DNA of 64,000 bases from Curtobacterium sp. VKM Ac-2922. Lineage in GTDB: Bacteria > Actinomycetota > Actinomycetes > Actinomycetales > Microbacteriaceae. The notes under the pieces were generated by a model. That model was not told where the DNA came from, did not search any database, and saw only the letters and a list, made by a program, of their open reading frames with translations. Made by a program: the position numbers and the translations under genes. Positions 61,618-64,000 of this stretch are shown here, piece by piece (the first letter of the stretch is position 1; each line of letters starts with the position of its first letter). The stretch spans positions 62,001 to 126,000 of the forward strand of contig NZ_JALGRO010000013.1 of the NCBI RefSeq assembly GCF_022815645.1. The letters are read 5' to 3'.

Positions 61618-63987
61618 GTGACCGATCACCGAACCGCACACACCGACGGGACCTCCAGCGGAGGGAACCCAGCCGACGGGACCGACCCCGACGGCACCAA
61701 CACCTGCAGTTTCCACATGGGGGGTGCACTGCCCGCGGGCGGTGACCACCAGGGCGGCACGTTCGGGCAGTCCCCGACCCTGTCCGACTGGTACCCGCAG
61801 CGACTCCGCGTCGAGTTGCTGCACCGCAACGGCATCGACGCCGACCCACTCGGCGCCGACTTCGACTACGCCGCCGCCTTCGCGACGATCGACCTCGACG
61901 CGCTGAAGGCCGACATCAAGCAGCTGCTGACGACCTCGGTCGACTGGTGGCCGGCGGACTACGGCAACTACGGCCCGCAGATGATCCGGATGGCGTGGCA
62001 CGCCGCGGGCACCTACCGCATCGCGGACGGCCGCGGCGGCGCGGGGACCGCCATGCAGCGGTTCGCGCCGATCGGCAGCTGGTGGGACAACGGCAACACC
62101 GACAAGTCCCGACGCCTGCTGCAGCCGATCAAGCACAAGTACGGCAACGCGCTGAGCTGGGCGGACCTGATGGTCCTGACGGGCAACTGCTCGCTCGAGC
62201 TGATGGGCCTGCCGACGTACGGGTTCGGTGGGGGCCGACTCGACGCCTGGGAGCCCGACGACGGCACGTGGTGGGGCCCCGAGGTGTGGGACCCGCACCA
62301 GGCGCACACCCCGGACGAGATGGTCAGCCGTGACGAGCGGTGGACCGGGCAGAACGGCGACGCGGACTACGACCTGCAGAGCCCGCTCGCCGCGTCGCAC
62401 CAGGCGCTCATCTACGTCAACCCCGAGGGCCCGTACGCCAACGGCGACCCGATGGGCTCGGCGCGCGACATCCGGATCACGTTCTCGCGGATGGCGATGA
62501 ACGACGAGGAGACCGTCGCGCTGATCGCCGGTGGCCACGCGTTCGGCAAGAGCCACGGGCAGGTCCCCGCGTCGGACATCGGTCCGTCGCCGGAGACCGC
62601 GCCGATCGAGTCGATGGGTCTGGGCTGGCACAACCCGGTCGGCACGGGCAACGCCGAGTACACGTCGACGAACGGCATCGAGGGCAGCTGGACGCCGAAC
62701 CCGACCCAGTGGGACAACACCTACCTGGAGAACCTGTTCCGCTACGACTTCGAGCAGACGAAGAGCCCGGCCGGTGCCCTGCAGTGGACCCCGACGGACC
62801 CCGACGCGCCGAAGACCCCGGATGCCCACGTGCCTGGGCAGATGAACCCGCTGATGATGATGACGTCGGACATCGCGCTCAAGGTCGACCCGGCGTACCG
62901 CGAGGTCTGCGAGCGGTTCCTGGCCGACTTCGACCTGTTCACGACGGCGTTCTCGAAGGCCTGGTACAAGCTGACCCACCGTGACATGGGTCCGAAGCAC
63001 CGGTACCTGGGCCCCGAGGTGACGATCGCGGACGACCTGCTCTGGCAGGACCCGCTGCCCGAGGCCGAGGGCACCCCGCTCGACGACGCCGACGTCCAGG
63101 CGCTCAAGCAGGCGGTCCTGGCGTCCGGGCAGTCCGTGTCCGACCTGGTGTTCACCGCGTTCTCCGCGGCGTCGACCTACCGCGACAGCGACAAGCGCGG
63201 CGGGGCGAACGGCGGCCGGATCGCGCTGTCACCGCAGAAGGACTGGGCCGTCAACCGGCGGACCGTCCCCGTGGTACAGGCCCTGCGCACCGTGCAGGCG
63301 GACTTCGCCAGCACGTCCGGCAAGCACGTCTCGCTGGCCGACCTGGTCGTGCTGGCCGGCTGCGCCGCGGTCGAGCAGGCAGCGCGCGCGGCGGGCTCCG
63401 ACACGACCGTGCCGTTCACGCCCGGTCGCGTCGACACCACGCAGGAGCTGACGGACATCGAGATGTTCGAGTGGCTGCGCCCGGTGGCCGACGGGTTCCG
63501 CAACTTCGTCTCGGACCGTTTCGCCGAGTTCGCGCCCGGGGTCGCCCCCGAGGCCACGTTCCTCGACAAGGCGAACCTCATGACGCTGACGGCGCCCGAG
63601 TGGACCGTGTTGACGGGCGGTCTGCGGGTGCTCGGGGCGAACTGGGACGGCTCGGACGCGGGCGTCTTCACGGACCGCGTCGGGGTGCTCACCACGGACT
63701 TCTTCGTGCACCTGACCGACACCGACCTGGTCTGGACGAAGACCGACGACACCGAGTCGACCTTCGCGGGCACCGTGCAGGCCACGGGCGAGCACCGATT
63801 CACGGCGACCCGTAACGACCTGGTGTTCGGCTCGAACGCGCAGCTGCGCTCGGTCGTCGACGCCTACGCGGGCAGCGACGGCCAGCAGCGGTTCGTCGCG
63901 GACTTCGTCCGCGTGTGGGACAAGGTCATGATGCTCGACCGGTACGACGTCAAGGGCCACCGTCGGTACGGACCGATGGCGGCGTAG
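61618..63987 (+). CDS. katG: Catalase-peroxidase KatG
   Basis: A 789-residue bifunctional heme catalase-peroxidase that removes hydrogen peroxide. Distal residues Arg124, Trp127 and His128 ([13 protein letters not shown]) and proximal His307 ([10 protein letters not shown]) are present. The Trp-Tyr-Met adduct needed for catalase activity is complete: Trp127, Tyr266 (LIYVNPEGP) and Met292 (RMAMNDEE), with the Tyr-Met and Met-His spacings of M. tuberculosis KatG. The C-terminal inactive domain is intact. GAGGAGC precedes GTG 61618. No furA gene is adjacent. Confidence 0.97.
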   Translation: MTDHRTAHTDGTSSGGNPADGTDPDGTNTCSFHMGGALPAGGDHQGGTFGQSPTLSDWYPQRLRVELLHRNGIDADPLGADFDYAAAFATIDLDALKADIKQLLTTSVDWWPADYGNYGPQMIRMAWHAAGTYRIADGRGGAGTAMQRFAPIGSWWDNGNTDKSRRLLQPIKHKYGNALSWADLMVLTGNCSLELMGLPTYGFGGGRLDAWEPDDGTWWGPEVWDPHQAHTPDEMVSRDERWTGQNGDADYDLQSPLAASHQALIYVNPEGPYANGDPMGSARDIRITFSRMAMNDEETVALIAGGHAFGKSHGQVPASDIGPSPETAPIESMGLGWHNPVGTGNAEYTSTNGIEGSWTPNPTQWDNTYLENLFRYDFEQTKSPAGALQWTPTDPDAPKTPDAHVPGQMNPLMMMTSDIALKVDPAYREVCERFLADFDLFTTAFSKAWYKLTHRDMGPKHRYLGPEVTIADDLLWQDPLPEAEGTPLDDADVQALKQAVLASGQSVSDLVFTAFSAASTYRDSDKRGGANGGRIALSPQKDWAVNRRTVPVVQALRTVQADFASTSGKHVSLADLVVLAGCAAVEQAARAAGSDTTVPFTPGRVDTTQELTDIEMFEWLRPVADGFRNFVSDRFAEFAPGVAPEATFLDKANLMTLTAPEWTVLTGGLRVLGANWDGSDAGVFTDRVGVLTTDFFVHLTDTDLVWTKTDDTESTFAGTVQATGEHRFTATRNDLVFGSNAQLRSVVDAYAGSDGQQRFVADFVRVWDKVMMLDRYDVKGHRRYGPMAA

Positions 63988-64000
63988 TCGCGAGCACAGA

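Noticed and set aside
61618..63987. KatG as a possible catalase-deficient variant because HTFGKTHG reads HAFGKSHG and an insert lies before the adduct Tyr
   Set aside because: Arg124, Trp127, His128, Tyr266, Met292 and His307 are all present with the expected Tyr-Met and Met-His spacing.

Overview
The window is very GC-rich DNA with strong G/C preference at third codon positions, tightly packed genes, frequent GTG starts and many 4-bp ATGA/GTGA overlaps. Together with the gene content (an IdeR-type iron box, carbohydrate ABC importers without their own ATPase, a PPK2 kinase, class II UvrA, DUF3140 and DUF4287 proteins) this points to a plant- or soil-associated actinobacterium of the Microbacteriaceae. 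Curtobacterium is my best guess; this is inference, because no rRNA or other marker gene is present. It looks like chromosome; I see no integrase, transposase, phage gene, tRNA or CRISPR array.

Layout. 0-2.9 kb: the 5' part of PEP carboxylase, then an iron locus with a heme oxygenase-like gene and a siderophore-interacting flavoprotein diverging from one IdeR box. 2.9-8.2 kb: a defence-like cluster with a GIY-YIG protein, a zinc-ribbon/endonuclease-like protein, a RES-Xre toxin-antitoxin pair, CsoR, a DUF4287 protein and a retron-type reverse transcriptase. A candidate msr-msd RNA lies over the 5' end of the reverse transcriptase gene. 8.2-11.8 kb: housekeeping genes. 11.8-19.9 kb: sugar module C (ROK regulator, two permeases, solute-binding protein, two Gfo/Idh/MocA oxidoreductases, GH125 alpha-mannosidase). 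19.9-30.3 kb: a miscellany including MFS/TetR, PPK2, UvrA2, an aldo-keto reductase and a decayed alpha/beta-hydrolase.

30.4-36.9 kb and 41.3-50.8 kb: sugar modules A and B, two diverged copies of one design. In each, GH4 and DeoR genes diverge from a PfkB kinase, a binding protein and two permeases. Module B ends in a GH2 beta-galactosidase, and a GH38 alpha-mannosidase lies between the modules. No PTS component is present, so the GH4 enzymes may act on sugars phosphorylated after ABC import. 50.8-55.7 kb: a flavin-based electron-transfer set (ferric-reductase-like flavoprotein, FMN-binding lipoprotein-like protein, ApbE) next to a two-component system. 55.9-64 kb: SDR/TetR, TetR/DoxX, TerC, an ECF sigma factor with a membrane partner, and KatG.

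Two dispersed intergenic repeat families occupy gene ends: a palindrome built on GGACTGGAGGC and a longer element built on GTGCGAGG/CCGCGCAC. About ten genes carry a TANNNT hexamer exactly 6-7 nt before the start codon and no Shine-Dalgarno sequence, which indicates leaderless transcripts.
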